A stretch of DNA of 64,000 bases from Fulvivirga ligni (lineage in GTDB: Bacteria; Bacteroidota; Bacteroidia; Cytophagales; Cyclobacteriaceae). Below are positions 1-8,484 of the stretch, piece after piece; within the stretch, counting starts at the first letter, position 1, and the number at the start of each line of letters is the position of its first letter. The stretch lies in NCBI RefSeq assembly GCF_021389935.1, contig NZ_CP089979.1, forward strand, positions 2,585,001-2,649,000, in the 5' to 3' direction. Below the pieces are notes generated by a model. It had not been told where the DNA came from. It worked only from the letters and a program-made list of their open reading frames with translations, and did not search any database. The translations under genes were made by a program, and so were the position numbers.

Positions 1-336
1 ACAATTGATGCACTCAGAAATGCTGATCCAAATAGCAACCAGATTAAGCTTTTTGAAAATCATGGATCTTCCGGAGAAAGTGGTAATTTCCAAATGTCTA
101 CAGCTAGGTTAAATGGTCAAGGGAGTATGGAAATGTCACTGGGGGCATTTTATTTTCATGCTAAAGAAAGTCAAACTAGATTCTTATTCTTTAGTTGGTC
201 TACAAAGGACCTTAATCTCTATGCAGGTTCTCAAACTATAGTGCTGAATGAGGAAATATACGCTACTGTAAGAAATGCTATTACTGAGAAGTTAGGAGAC
301 AAGGCTAAAACCTTTGTGGATTCTCTTGATATCTAA
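1..336 (+). CDS. 3' end of an unidentified protein
   Basis: Frame 1 is open from the first base of the window to a TAA at 334-336, so this is the C-terminal 111 residues of a gene that starts outside the window. The visible part has no membrane segment and no T9SS sorting domain. It looks like a compact alpha/beta domain ending in a helix (NEEIYATVRNAITEKLGDKA). An internal ATG at 94 exists, but the frame stays open upstream of it, so it is probably not the true start. I do not recognise the family. A hairpin terminator follows 16 bases after the stop, so the gene is the last of its transcript. Confidence 0.6.
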   Translation, partial: TIDALRNADPNSNQIKLFENHGSSGESGNFQMSTARLNGQGSMEMSLGAFYFHAKESQTRFLFFSWSTKDLNLYAGSQTIVLNEEIYATVRNAITEKLGDKAKTFVDSLDI

Positions 337-352
337 TCCAAAATGAAATAGA

Positions 353-377
353 AAAGGTCTCCAATTTGGAGGCCTTT
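353..377 (+). terminator. Rho-independent-like hairpin after the first gene
   Basis: AAAGGTCTCC pairs with GGAGGCCTTT (one G-T wobble) around a short AATTT-type loop. It is followed by a T/A-rich stretch and lies 16 bases downstream of the stop codon at 336. Confidence 0.7.
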
Positions 378-500
378 CTATATAATTTAATTTAAAATAT
401 ATTTTATAATAATTATCATTTTTTTTATATATATTAAATAATGGTTCTGATGAGCCATGAGTACTATACTATGTTCAACCTTCAATAAAACCTAAATCCT

Positions 501-1370
501 ATGAAAAAATCAATTTTACTATCAGTTCTATTACTATTTGCCGTGATTTCTTCTTATGGTCAAATTATTAATGTTACAGGCGGTCCTGGTCGTGTAAATA
601 ACAATACTGTTATTAAGGGCCAACCGTTTACGGCTACCGTTACGGGGTTGAACGGCACACCACAGAAATGGTCTGTAGGTATTGGTACCATAAACGGCCA
701 ATTAATCTACAGCACGTCGAGTACAACCGTTTCTAATGCCATAGTTGACCGTACCTTAACGGGAAATACTGCTCTTATATCAGTTGGTGCAACTAATGGA
801 AGAGGTGTAGCCAGGTATTTAACTGTTCAGGATCCACCTACACCGTGTTTGTCGCAAGTAAGGTTTCTATCAGCAGAAGATTGCTCAATAGTAGCGGCCA
901 TTTTAACGCCTGTGCCAGATGGTGCTACAGGTTATAGTTGGACAGTTACACCTTCCATACCTTTTACTAACTATGGAAATTATATACAACTGAGAAATTT
1001 AAATCCTTTTAGCACCTACAATGTGTCCATAACGGTTACTGGAGGCACATGTAATGGAGCTACATTTAGGGGAACCTATAGAACAGGAGATTGCAATGGT
1101 TTTGAAGAACCATTTGGGCAGGAGGATGAAATGACTTTATTTCCTAACCCAGTAGATAACAAACAGCTTAATGTGTTACTTAATCCGAATTCGGGTAAAT
1201 ATCAAATTGAGGTAATGGATGAGTCTGGGAATATTCTTAAAGGCATACCAATGAGCTCTGAAGATAATATTGCCACATTCGACCTTCAATCACTTAAATC
1301 GGGTACCTACTACTTAAAATATATAAGTGGTAGTGGTAAGGAAGAGGTGAAACGTTTTGTATTAGAATGA
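501..1370 (+). CDS. T9SS-secreted protein with type A sorting domain
   Basis: A 289-residue exported protein of unknown binding or enzymatic role. Residues 1-20 form a classical signal peptide (MKKSILLSVLLLFAVISSYGQ) with the usual Bacteroidota cleavage before Q. The middle is beta-rich and resembles fibronectin-III-like domains (VPDGATGYSWTV and TYNVSITV patterns). The last 75 or so residues carry the type A T9SS C-terminal sorting domain: FPNPVDN, then IEVMDESGNIL, LKSGTYYLKY and a terminal KRFVLE. Such domains direct passage through the type IX translocon and surface attachment. The gene stands alone between two terminators. The export route is clear from sequence; the substrate or partner is unknown. 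Confidence 0.85.
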   Translation: MKKSILLSVLLLFAVISSYGQIINVTGGPGRVNNNTVIKGQPFTATVTGLNGTPQKWSVGIGTINGQLIYSTSSTTVSNAIVDRTLTGNTALISVGATNGRGVARYLTVQDPPTPCLSQVRFLSAEDCSIVAAILTPVPDGATGYSWTVTPSIPFTNYGNYIQLRNLNPFSTYNVSITVTGGTCNGATFRGTYRTGDCNGFEEPFGQEDEMTLFPNPVDNKQLNVLLNPNSGKYQIEVMDESGNILKGIPMSSEDNIATFDLQSLKSGTYYLKYISGSGKEEVKRFVLE

Positions 1371-1387
1371 TACTTTAAAACATAATT

Positions 1388-1421
1388 AAGAAGGTCTCAA
1401 TCCGCGGGTTGAGACCTTCTT
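1388..1421. terminator. Bidirectional terminator between convergent genes
   Basis: AAGAAGGTCTCAA and TTGAGACCTTCTT form a perfect 13-bp stem around an 8-base loop that contains the palindrome CCGCGG. It lies 17 bases after the + strand stop at 1370 and 4 bases beyond the end of the - strand acyl-CoA dehydrogenase, so it can serve both genes. Confidence 0.85.
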
Positions 1422-1425
1422 ATTA

Positions 1426-2745
1426 TTATAAGAATGAACTGATACCAGTTATATCCCTACCTACAATCAGTGAATTTACTTCCTTGGTTCCTTCATAGGT
1501 GTAAATAGCTTCAGCATCGGCAACAAACCTTGCTATGTCATGCTCTAATAATATACCATTGCCTCCGAAAATTTCTCTTGCTTTACCTACAATTTCACGT
1601 GTATGGCGGCTGCAGGCTACTTTCGCAAGGGATGCCTGTTCATCGGTCATAGTGCCTTCATCTTGTAATTTAGAAAGGTGGAAAGCCATACTCTGAATAG
1701 CTGTGAGGTCAGTGAGCATTTCTACTAACAGATCTTGAATGAGCTGAAAGGCACCGATCGGTTTGCCAAATTGATATCGCTTGTGCGAATAATCAAGAGC
1801 CAATTCATAGGCACCGCGGGCACAACCTACTGCCTGCCAGGCAACGCCAGCACGAGTGGCTTTTAATACTTTGGCAGTGTCTTTAAAACTGTGACATTCC
1901 TGAAGTCTGTTTTCTTCGGTAATTTCACAATCTGTTAGCGTGATAATGGCATTTTGAACTGTACGAAGGGCCATTTTGTCTTTTTGCTTCTCTGCTTTAA
2001 ACCCTGGATTATCTTTCTCCACGATAAAGCCATGCACTTTATGATTTTCAACATTCCTTGCCCAGATAATGATCAAGTCAGCAAAGGTGGCATTACCAAT
2101 CCATTTTTTCTGTCCGTTGAGAATCCACTTATCGCCCACTTTTTTACAGGTAGTTTCCAGCCCTCCGGCTACGGCAGAGCCTACATTAGGTTCGGTGAGT
2201 CCAAAGGCGCCTATCTTTTCCATACGCTGCATGGCAGGGAGCCATTTTTGCTTTTGCTCTTCACTGCCACAGAAATAGATACTGCCCATAGCCAGCCCGC
2301 TGTGTACTCCAAAAAAGGTGGAAATAGATGTATCAACCCTGGCCATTTCCATGGTAATAAAACCCTCCAAAAGATAGCTTCCTTTTGGGCTGTTGTACCC
2401 CTGATAAGTAAGGCCAGAAATATTTAACTCAGCCATTTTCGGGATCAAATGCATAGGGAATTCGGCCTTATTCCAATATTCATTGGCTATCGGCTTCACT
2501 TCACTATTCATAAATTCTCTTACCTGAAGTTGCTTTTCTCTTTCTTCTGCTGATAGGAATCGAGCTAATTGATAGTAGTCGCCTTCAATGGCAGGCGGTG
2601 TATAAGGCTTTGATTTAGATTTGATTACGCTCATGATCTGGTACAGATCTGTTCTGTCCAGCTTACCTAGCGCCTCGAGCGTTTCTGAGACGTCTATTTC
2701 AGAGACAACCTTACCAAACTTGCGTATACTTTTAAATATTGACAT
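1426..2745 (-). CDS. Acyl-CoA dehydrogenase, glutaryl-CoA dehydrogenase / plant ACX4-like clade
   Basis: A 439-residue flavoprotein of the acyl-CoA dehydrogenase superfamily, oxidising an acyl-CoA at the alpha-beta carbons. The N-terminal helical domain contains AEFPMHLIPKMAEL. The mid beta domain contains the FAD/substrate signature GAFGLTEPNVGS and WIGNATFADL. The C-terminal helical domain has RYQFGKPIGAFQL and FGGNGIL. The segment IYTYEGTKEVNSLIVGRDITG-like carries the catalytic Glu position (YEGT) typical of glutaryl-CoA dehydrogenases and of plant short-chain acyl-CoA oxidase 4, whose N-terminal EYWEKAEFP pattern it closely follows from memory. About 50 extra N-terminal residues precede the core. 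It is a single gene with a shared terminator. Whether it passes electrons to ETF or to oxygen cannot be told from the sequence. Confidence 0.88.
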   Translation of the reverse strand: MSIFKSIRKFGKVVSEIDVSETLEALGKLDRTDLYQIMSVIKSKSKPYTPPAIEGDYYQLARFLSAEEREKQLQVREFMNSEVKPIANEYWNKAEFPMHLIPKMAELNISGLTYQGYNSPKGSYLLEGFITMEMARVDTSISTFFGVHSGLAMGSIYFCGSEEQKQKWLPAMQRMEKIGAFGLTEPNVGSAVAGGLETTCKKVGDKWILNGQKKWIGNATFADLIIIWARNVENHKVHGFIVEKDNPGFKAEKQKDKMALRTVQNAIITLTDCEITEENRLQECHSFKDTAKVLKATRAGVAWQAVGCARGAYELALDYSHKRYQFGKPIGAFQLIQDLLVEMLTDLTAIQSMAFHLSKLQDEGTMTDEQASLAKVACSRHTREIVGKAREIFGGNGILLEHDIARFVADAEAIYTYEGTKEVNSLIVGRDITGISSFL

Positions 2746-2797
2746 GTCATTTAGTTTTGTTATAAAACAGCCCTAAATATACAATGTTCATTAAAGT

Positions 2798-2819
2798 AGG
2801 GTGCCCATCCGGACACCCT
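2798..2819 (-). terminator. Terminator hairpin of the GH43 gene
   Basis: AGGGTG and CACCCT pair with an additional CC/GG step and one mismatch. The hairpin is 8 bases beyond the stop of the - strand glycosidase gene. Confidence 0.55.
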
Positions 2820-2826
2820 TATTTGT

Positions 2827-5508
2827 TTATTGTTTTACGAATTTTGTAACCACACTTTCTTCGGCTTGTAATAAGTAAATGCCTGGGCTAAGTTCCTCAA
2901 CATTAACACTGTTATTTTCCACCTTTACTGTTTTTATTAAACGACCATCGGTACTGTATATGTGCAGCGTTGAGTCATTATATTGATCGTCTTTCAACAT
3001 CAAAACATCATTTACCGGGTTAGGAGAGTGATGCTTCATGGACTCAGTAGTGCCAGCTTTTCGGGCATTATTTGGAGTTCCGTTTACACTGAAATTATTA
3101 AAGAATGTTCTGGTGGCATGTGATCTTAATCCCACCCGTCCATTAATAAAAGGATCGTTATCTGTGTGATTGATTACCAATGAGTTATTGACATATATCT
3201 GAAAATTATTATCATAAGCTCTCACTGAAATATTATACCATTGCCCTGCACTTAACGCATATGGCGCTGAGGCCAGCTCTTGCCATTCATAGTTTTCTTT
3301 GCCTAGCACTATATTGCCAGATTGTATACCAACATAATAGCCTTGGAAGAAGTCTGTGCCTAGCTGAGAATCATTTCCTGCACCGCCGTTTGCAGGATTT
3401 TTAACTCTAAACATAATGCCTGCGTTACCAGTGGCAGGGCAGATAATGTCAGCACTTACAGTATAATTATGCCATTCTGAAGATCCCATTACTCTTTTTC
3501 CAAAGTCAGGTGAGTAAGCATTTCCGTTCGAAATGGTCCAATCTCCATTGCTATAATTCCATAGGTTATTGTAACCTGAATCGAAATTATCACCTCCGGA
3601 AGCACTATTGTTGGTAGACTTTACGAATTCTAAGGTGTAAAAATCAAACTCACCTTCTACTGTTTGAAGTTTGATAATGTGCTCTCCTACAGGTAGGTAT
3701 AAATTCTTTAGGTTGTGTGTTATCCAATTATTCCAATCGCCAGTGCTGGGTAAAGACGTAACACCTGTCACATCGCTGTTGTCACATTGAATCTTTACTT
3801 TGCTGGAAGCGAAGGTGGTTGCATACCTTAATCCTAAATTGTAAAATCCTGATTCTTTTACATTGACCTTATATTCATACCATTCGCCAGTGGCATTCCA
3901 GCCAATGTTGAAGCCACCTTCAGGATTTGCCCTTATATCTACGTTGCCGCTTCTATAGCCACCACCGATATTGCCGCCAGAATTGTCATATGCATTGCTG
4001 AAATGAACAGCCTGTACTTCACCAGGAATGGGCTTAGGAATATCATAGATGGCGCTACCATTCACAGCATTGTTAAAAGCAATATATCCAAAATCGGCAT
4101 GATCATTAAAAGTGGTGACACCTATCTTTCCTCCGTTTAATGCTTCGTTTCGGGTGAATTTCAGCATACCGTCTATATACACTTTAAAGACATTGCCACT
4201 TTTTTCTACTCTCATGGAGTGCCATTTCTGATAATCATAACCAGCGGGTAGGTTCACAAACTGTTCTCCAGTCCAGCCACCGTTTACTTTAAAGTTTACT
4301 TCTATTCTGTTAAGAAAGCTACTCAATACGGCCTGGCCATAGTTGTTTTCATCAGTATAACTGAAGACCACTCCAAACCTTGCGTTATCAGCTCCTCTAC
4401 CCATTTCTTTCATATTGAACTCAGCTGTATAATCAGAAGCTGTGCTGCTGGAGGAGACTTGTCTAAACCAGCTGGAGCCGGTTCTATTGTCTTGCCATAA
4501 TAACTCCTGATTGTAGATTCCCCAGTTTCCGCCATTAATATTTTGCCAGTTGTTTCCAATGTTGTTTCTGTCCCAGCGGTCATAGAATGCTGGTAATCTG
4601 GGTGCTTGCTGAGACCAATTAGTAGGCCCCAGTACACTGAGCTGATTACCGTTAAAAGCTACTGGATCAATGTTGAGCTTTCTGTTAGGACCTATAATGG
4701 AGCTTTGTCCTAAAAGATTGTGATATGCGATATACCATGTGTCCAGATCAGGGCCAATGATATTACAGCTATGCCCCAGGCCGAAGAAGCTACCTTCGCT
4801 GTGCAATACAATCGGGTTTTCTTTTTGTCTATTGTATGGGCCTAACGGATCAGTGCTGGTGGAGCAGTACACCCGGTAGCCTTTGCTAAAAACATGATTG
4901 CCAGTGTAGATTACATAATAAAGGCCATTTCTTTTGAATATTGTGCTGCCTTCAGTCCAGCCTCTGCTCCTGGCATTGATGTTTACTGCGGCGCCGTTTA
5001 CGGTAATCATATCGCTCATGGTTGCGGCCTGTATACCGTCGCCACCAGCGTATGAAAAATACTTGGAACCATCATCATCTATGAACACCGAACCGTCAAT
5101 GGTTCGTCCAAAATTGCCTGTTCTTAAAACAAAAGGTCCGGTAGGAGAGGCACTTGAAAGCACATAATGGCCACGACCAGCCGGTGATGTGTACATGTAG
5201 AAAGTGCCATTCCAGTAGTTTACTTCAGGTGCGTAAGCCCCTTTAGTGATAGATTCTGTGGTGACCAAGCCTTCATAATTCCAATTGGTCATATTCCAGC
5301 TGCTCCAGCATTTTACGCCCGTCTGATCATCTCTGGTACTGCAGTATAAATAGTATTTACCCCTGAATTTTAACATGTAGGGGTCGCCGATGCCATATTC
5401 TCCCCATTCTTGCGGTAGCGTTCGGGGATTAATTACTTGAGAAAATGCTGAGAAGCTTATGAGTACACAAGCCATCAGCAGGATGGTGAGGTGAAGTGTT
5501 TTTTTCAT
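2827..5508 (-). CDS. Secreted multidomain GH43 glycoside hydrolase with CBM6-like module and T9SS type A tail
   Basis: An 893-residue exported enzyme probably acting on arabinose- or xylose-containing plant polysaccharide. Residues 1-23 are a signal peptide. The GH43 five-bladed propeller spans about 25-310: the general-base Asp lies in GIGDPYMLK, the pKa-modulating Asp in RTIDGSVFIDDDG, and the acid Glu in GWTEGSTIF. A concanavalin-like jelly roll follows (about 315-490), then a CBM6-like carbohydrate-binding domain (about 500-635: VQAVHFSNAYDN, EWYEYKVNV, GEHIIKLQTVEG). A second LamG-like domain lies at about 645-810. The end is a type A T9SS sorting domain (SPNPVNDVLML ... GIYLLQAEESVVTKFVKQ). 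No SusC/SusD genes are adjacent, so this is not a classical polysaccharide utilisation locus. The substrate is inferred from family only. Confidence 0.88.
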   Translation of the reverse strand: MKKTLHLTILLMACVLISFSAFSQVINPRTLPQEWGEYGIGDPYMLKFRGKYYLYCSTRDDQTGVKCWSSWNMTNWNYEGLVTTESITKGAYAPEVNYWNGTFYMYTSPAGRGHYVLSSASPTGPFVLRTGNFGRTIDGSVFIDDDGSKYFSYAGGDGIQAATMSDMITVNGAAVNINARSRGWTEGSTIFKRNGLYYVIYTGNHVFSKGYRVYCSTSTDPLGPYNRQKENPIVLHSEGSFFGLGHSCNIIGPDLDTWYIAYHNLLGQSSIIGPNRKLNIDPVAFNGNQLSVLGPTNWSQQAPRLPAFYDRWDRNNIGNNWQNINGGNWGIYNQELLWQDNRTGSSWFRQVSSSSTASDYTAEFNMKEMGRGADNARFGVVFSYTDENNYGQAVLSSFLNRIEVNFKVNGGWTGEQFVNLPAGYDYQKWHSMRVEKSGNVFKVYIDGMLKFTRNEALNGGKIGVTTFNDHADFGYIAFNNAVNGSAIYDIPKPIPGEVQAVHFSNAYDNSGGNIGGGYRSGNVDIRANPEGGFNIGWNATGEWYEYKVNVKESGFYNLGLRYATTFASSKVKIQCDNSDVTGVTSLPSTGDWNNWITHNLKNLYLPVGEHIIKLQTVEGEFDFYTLEFVKSTNNSASGGDNFDSGYNNLWNYSNGDWTISNGNAYSPDFGKRVMGSSEWHNYTVSADIICPATGNAGIMFRVKNPANGGAGNDSQLGTDFFQGYYVGIQSGNIVLGKENYEWQELASAPYALSAGQWYNISVRAYDNNFQIYVNNSLVINHTDNDPFINGRVGLRSHATRTFFNNFSVNGTPNNARKAGTTESMKHHSPNPVNDVLMLKDDQYNDSTLHIYSTDGRLIKTVKVENNSVNVEELSPGIYLLQAEESVVTKFVKQ

Positions 5509-5624
5509 AGCGTTTTAGGTTGAGTATATTCTTAAGAGTGACTAAAAATGAAAATCTCACTCATTTTTAACTAAATCTGTGGACACCATCTGCTAAATCA
5601 TTAGTCATCTAGCACTTAAGACCT

Positions 5625-5632
5625 TATTTTTG
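5625..5632 (+). promoter_or_regulatory. Possible -7 element upstream of hutI
   Basis: TATTTTTG fits the Bacteroidota -7 consensus TAnnTTTG and lies 4 bases before the hutI ATG, which would give a nearly leaderless transcript. No good -33 TTTG is visible at the usual 19-21 base spacing, so the call is weak. Confidence 0.3.
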
Positions 5633-5636
5633 CCTC

Positions 5637-6875
5637 ATGGATATTCTTATTAAAAATATAAAGCAGTTAGTTCAGGTAAGGGAAGAGTCACTGAAATGGG
5701 TGGCAGGAGATGATATGGCGAACCTCCCTGTACTTGATAATGCTTTTTTATATATCGAAAATGGTAAAATTGCTGACTATGGCTCAATGGCAGACTTAAC
5801 CATTAATACCGCAGAAGAAGTAATTGATGCTACCGGAAGATTCGTTTTCCCTTCATTTGTTGACTCTCACACGCACTTGGTGTTTGCAGCCAGCCGAGAA
5901 GAAGAGTTTGTAGATAAAATTAAAGGGTTATCCTATCAGGAAATAGCGGCGAAGGGCGGAGGAATTCTTAATTCGGCTAAAAAGCTACAGGCTACTTCGG
6001 AAGATGAACTTTTGGAAAGAACGCTCAAAAGAGCCTGGGAAATTATAGGCTTTGGAACTGGTGCAGTAGAGATAAAGAGTGGCTACGGTCTTACGCTAGA
6101 AGATGAATTGAAAATGCTCAAAGTGGCCAAAAGGGTAGGGGAGTTAACCCCATTGACGGTGAAAACTACTTTTTTAGGGGCTCATGCTTTTCCAAAAGAG
6201 ATGAGCCGAGAGGACTATATAAAGCTTATAAAAGATGAAATGATTCCTGCAGTTGCGGAGCAAAAATTAGCTGAATATATTGACGCATTTTGTGAGCAAG
6301 GATTCTTCACCGTTGAGGAAACGGAAGATATTATGGAAGTGGGCAAGCGTTATGGATTAATTCCAAAAATTCATGCGAACCAGCTGAGTATCAGTGGAGG
6401 TGTACAAGTAGGAGTAAAGACGGGCGCGCTTAGTGTTGATCATTTAGAAGCTATGGGAGAGGCGGAGATTAAGGTGCTACAGGGCTCTGAAGTGATGCCT
6501 ACTTTGCTTCCGGGTGCAGCATTCTATTTGGGTACTAGCTTTCCTCCCGCTCGGGATATGCTTAATGCAGGTTTACCATTAGCCTTGGCTACAGATTATA
6601 ACCCAGGAAGTGCTCCTTGTGGTAAGATGGCTTTCATGCTGTCATTAGCATGTATAAAAATGAAAATGACCCCAGAAGAGGCCATTAATGCTGCTACCAT
6701 TAATACGGCATACGCCATGGATCTATCTGATTCTCATGGAAGTATAACCCGCGGTAAAGTTGCTAACGTATTTATAACCAAAGAGATACCTTCTTATAGT
6801 TTTATGCCTTATTCTTTTGGAGGCGATGTAATTGAAGAGGTAGTTCTCAATGGAAAATTAGTTGAAAAGCATTAA
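5637..6875 (+). CDS. hutI: Imidazolonepropionase (histidine degradation)
   Basis: A 412-residue amidohydrolase that hydrolyses 4-imidazolone-5-propanoate to N-formimidoyl-L-glutamate, the third step of histidine catabolism, in the cytoplasm. The metal-binding HxH is at 78-80 (DSHTHLVF). Further family signatures are KSGYGLTLEDELKML, IHANQLS, SVDHLEAM and LATDYNPGSAP. The length is normal for HutI. It is monocistronic here: the histidase gene hutH lies about 49 kb away in this window, and hutU/hutG are not seen. Its last codons form one arm of an inverted repeat shared with the convergent osmC-like gene, whose stop codon begins at the very next base. Confidence 0.95.
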   Translation: MDILIKNIKQLVQVREESLKWVAGDDMANLPVLDNAFLYIENGKIADYGSMADLTINTAEEVIDATGRFVFPSFVDSHTHLVFAASREEEFVDKIKGLSYQEIAAKGGGILNSAKKLQATSEDELLERTLKRAWEIIGFGTGAVEIKSGYGLTLEDELKMLKVAKRVGELTPLTVKTTFLGAHAFPKEMSREDYIKLIKDEMIPAVAEQKLAEYIDAFCEQGFFTVEETEDIMEVGKRYGLIPKIHANQLSISGGVQVGVKTGALSVDHLEAMGEAEIKVLQGSEVMPTLLPGAAFYLGTSFPPARDMLNAGLPLALATDYNPGSAPCGKMAFMLSLACIKMKMTPEEAINAATINTAYAMDLSDSHGSITRGKVANVFITKEIPSYSFMPYSFGGDVIEEVVLNGKLVEKH

Positions 6876-6892
6876 TTACTGCTTTTCAACTA
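6859..6892. terminator. Inverted repeat spanning the 3' ends of two convergent genes
   Basis: TAGTTGAAAAGCA and TGCTTTTCAACTA form a perfect 13-bp stem around an 8-base loop containing both stop codons. The stem itself encodes the last residues of both proteins (VEKH of HutI and VEKQ of the OsmC protein). It can act as a bidirectional transcription terminator, although no long U tract follows the stem. Confidence 0.6.
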
Positions 6893-7280
6893 CTTCAGTT
6901 TCGAATGTAATGTCCGCTTTCAGTGATGATGCCACTGAGCAATATTTTTCAAGGCTAAGCTTGGTTGCTTTGTAGAGCTCATCATTGTTAGCATCTGGAG
7001 ATACTAAGGTGAACTTCAGGTGGATATTAGTGAAGTATTTTGGAGCTTCACCATTGCGAGTTCCCTCAGCATCAATAATTAGGTCTACCAAAGTTTTTCT
7101 TCGTTTTTTGATTACCAAGGCTATTTCAACGGCAATACATCCGGTCAGTGCAGAAAGTACTAACTGCATGGGAGACTGGTCAGTTTTGCCAGCATCTTTC
7201 ATGTCTATCTTCACTTTCTGACCTTCTTCAGTAGTGGCTACATATTCGTAGTCCGATATATAATTAGTAGTAATTTTCAT
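6876..7280 (-). CDS. OsmC/Ohr family protein
   Basis: A 134-residue small cytoplasmic protein of the OsmC family, thiol peroxidases that reduce organic hydroperoxides. The two family cysteines are present: Cys48 in LTGCIAVEIALVIKKR, at the start of the central helix, and Cys114 in KYCSVASSLKAD. The ordering MQLVLSALTGC followed by the long helix is typical of the YhfA-like subgroup rather than of Ohr. It is a single gene, convergent with hutI without any intergenic base. The peroxidase substrate is inferred from the family. Confidence 0.87.
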   Translation of the reverse strand: MKITTNYISDYEYVATTEEGQKVKIDMKDAGKTDQSPMQLVLSALTGCIAVEIALVIKKRRKTLVDLIIDAEGTRNGEAPKYFTNIHLKFTLVSPDANNDELYKATKLSLEKYCSVASSLKADITFETEVVEKQ

Positions 7281-7351
7281 TTGCTATAATCTTGTGTTTC
7301 GCTGCAAAGATGAGAAATAATTAAGGTTTCAGCCGAAATTATGAGTTTTGT

Positions 7352-7756
7352 TTATAGGAAATATTTTTGATGAAGATCTTTTACAATCTCTTCGGTAAGT
7401 GGTTTTGAGATGTATTCCTTTACTTCCGGATAGCTTTTGGCTCTGTCTATATCTTCTTTATAAACAGATGAGCTAAGCATGCATAAGATGGTTTTTTTAG
7501 GAAAATGTTTACTTACACTGCGGTAGTTTTCCAGAAAATCCCAACCACTCATAACGGGCATATTAATGTCCAGAAAAATGAGATCGGGAAACTCGTCACT
7601 GTTCAGCTCGGAATGTTTTATGAGGTATTCAATAGCCTTGCTGGCCTGCGGGAAAGTCATAATCTGCTCTGAAACCTCAGCCATTTCTATCACCTTCTTA
7701 AATATAAAATTAGCTACACTGTCATCATCTATGATGAGAATGTTCTTCAGTTTCAT
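7352..7756 (-). CDS. Single-domain response regulator (CheY/Rcp1-like)
   Basis: A 134-residue receiver domain with no output domain. The acidic triad is at 10-12 (IIDDDS), the phospho-acceptor Asp at about 63 (LIFLDINMPVMSGWDF), the Ser/Thr switch in CMLSSSV and the conserved Lys in YISKPL. I chose the ATG at 7756. The frame stays open upstream to 7816, but that would put 20 non-family residues in front and overlap the kinase gene. It starts 7 bases after the stop of the upstream histidine kinase, so the two form a two-component pair. This type of regulator usually acts through phosphorelay or protein contact rather than DNA binding. Confidence 0.9.
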   Translation of the reverse strand: MKLKNILIIDDDSVANFIFKKVIEMAEVSEQIMTFPQASKAIEYLIKHSELNSDEFPDLIFLDINMPVMSGWDFLENYRSVSKHFPKKTILCMLSSSVYKEDIDRAKSYPEVKEYISKPLTEEIVKDLHQKYFL

Positions 7757-7763
7757 TCTAACG

Positions 7764-8387
7764 TTATTTTCTATCACTGTTATTGGTGAAAATGACCTTG
7801 AAGGTAGAGCCAACATCTGGGGTGCTGGTTAATTCTATTTTCCCTCCCATGGACTCAATTTGCGATTTTATAATATATAATCCAAGACCTTTACCTTCCT
7901 TGTTTTCATGGAAACGCTCGTACATTCCAAAAATCCGTTTGCTGTTCTTCTCCAGATCTATACCCAGACCATTGTCTCTCACCGTCAGGTAGATAGTGCC
8001 ATTTTCATCTTTATCTGTAGTTATATCGATCTGTAGAGGCTCTTCTTTTCTGTATTTGATGGCATTAGTGAGTAGATTAAGTAATATGCTTTCTAATAAC
8101 GGCTTTTTATACATCACGGCTTTCACCTTGAAATCTGTATTTATAGTAGCTTCAGCACTTTTTATTTGAGTCTCAATACTATTGTAAACACTTTTATAGA
8201 CCTCTCCAAAATAGATTTTTTCATCAGCCTGATATTTTTGATCTCTGATGGCCACCAGCTTAATAAGGTCGTTAAGGCTAGAGTTAAGTTGATTGAAAGA
8301 CTGCTCAATCTTGTCTATCACCACAGGGTTGCCCGGGTCACTCCAGTCATCTTTATTCAAGAATTTGATCAGTGCACCAATATTCAC
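7764..8387 (-). CDS. Fragment 3 of the split histidine kinase: DHp remainder and ATPase domain
   Basis: 207 residues from a GTG at 8387, which lies inside the dimerisation domain just after the His motif SHNLRGPI. It holds the HATPase_c N, G1 and G2 boxes and stops 7 bases before the response regulator. The phospho-accepting His lies upstream of this frame's first start, so the fragment alone would lack it. Confidence 0.6.
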   Translation of the reverse strand: MNIGALIKFLNKDDWSDPGNPVVIDKIEQSFNQLNSSLNDLIKLVAIRDQKYQADEKIYFGEVYKSVYNSIETQIKSAEATINTDFKVKAVMYKKPLLESILLNLLTNAIKYRKEEPLQIDITTDKDENGTIYLTVRDNGLGIDLEKNSKRIFGMYERFHENKEGKGLGLYIIKSQIESMGGKIELTSTPDVGSTFKVIFTNNSDRK

Positions 8388-8484
8388 AATAGGACCCCGA
8401 AGATTGTGTGAAGTGATATAAGCAAATTGCCTTAACTCATGGTTAGAACTAGTAAGTTCTTCGGTGAGTTTTAGCAGTTCTTTC

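Noticed and set aside
1954-2427. 157-residue + strand frame opposite the acyl-CoA dehydrogenase
   Set aside because: It lies entirely antisense to a gene with clear family motifs and has no recognisable domain; it is a shadow of codon use on the other strand.
7757-7816. Upstream start for the response regulator
   Set aside because: It would add 20 residues without receiver-domain character and overlap the kinase's last codons; the ATG at 7756 gives a normal receiver N terminus.
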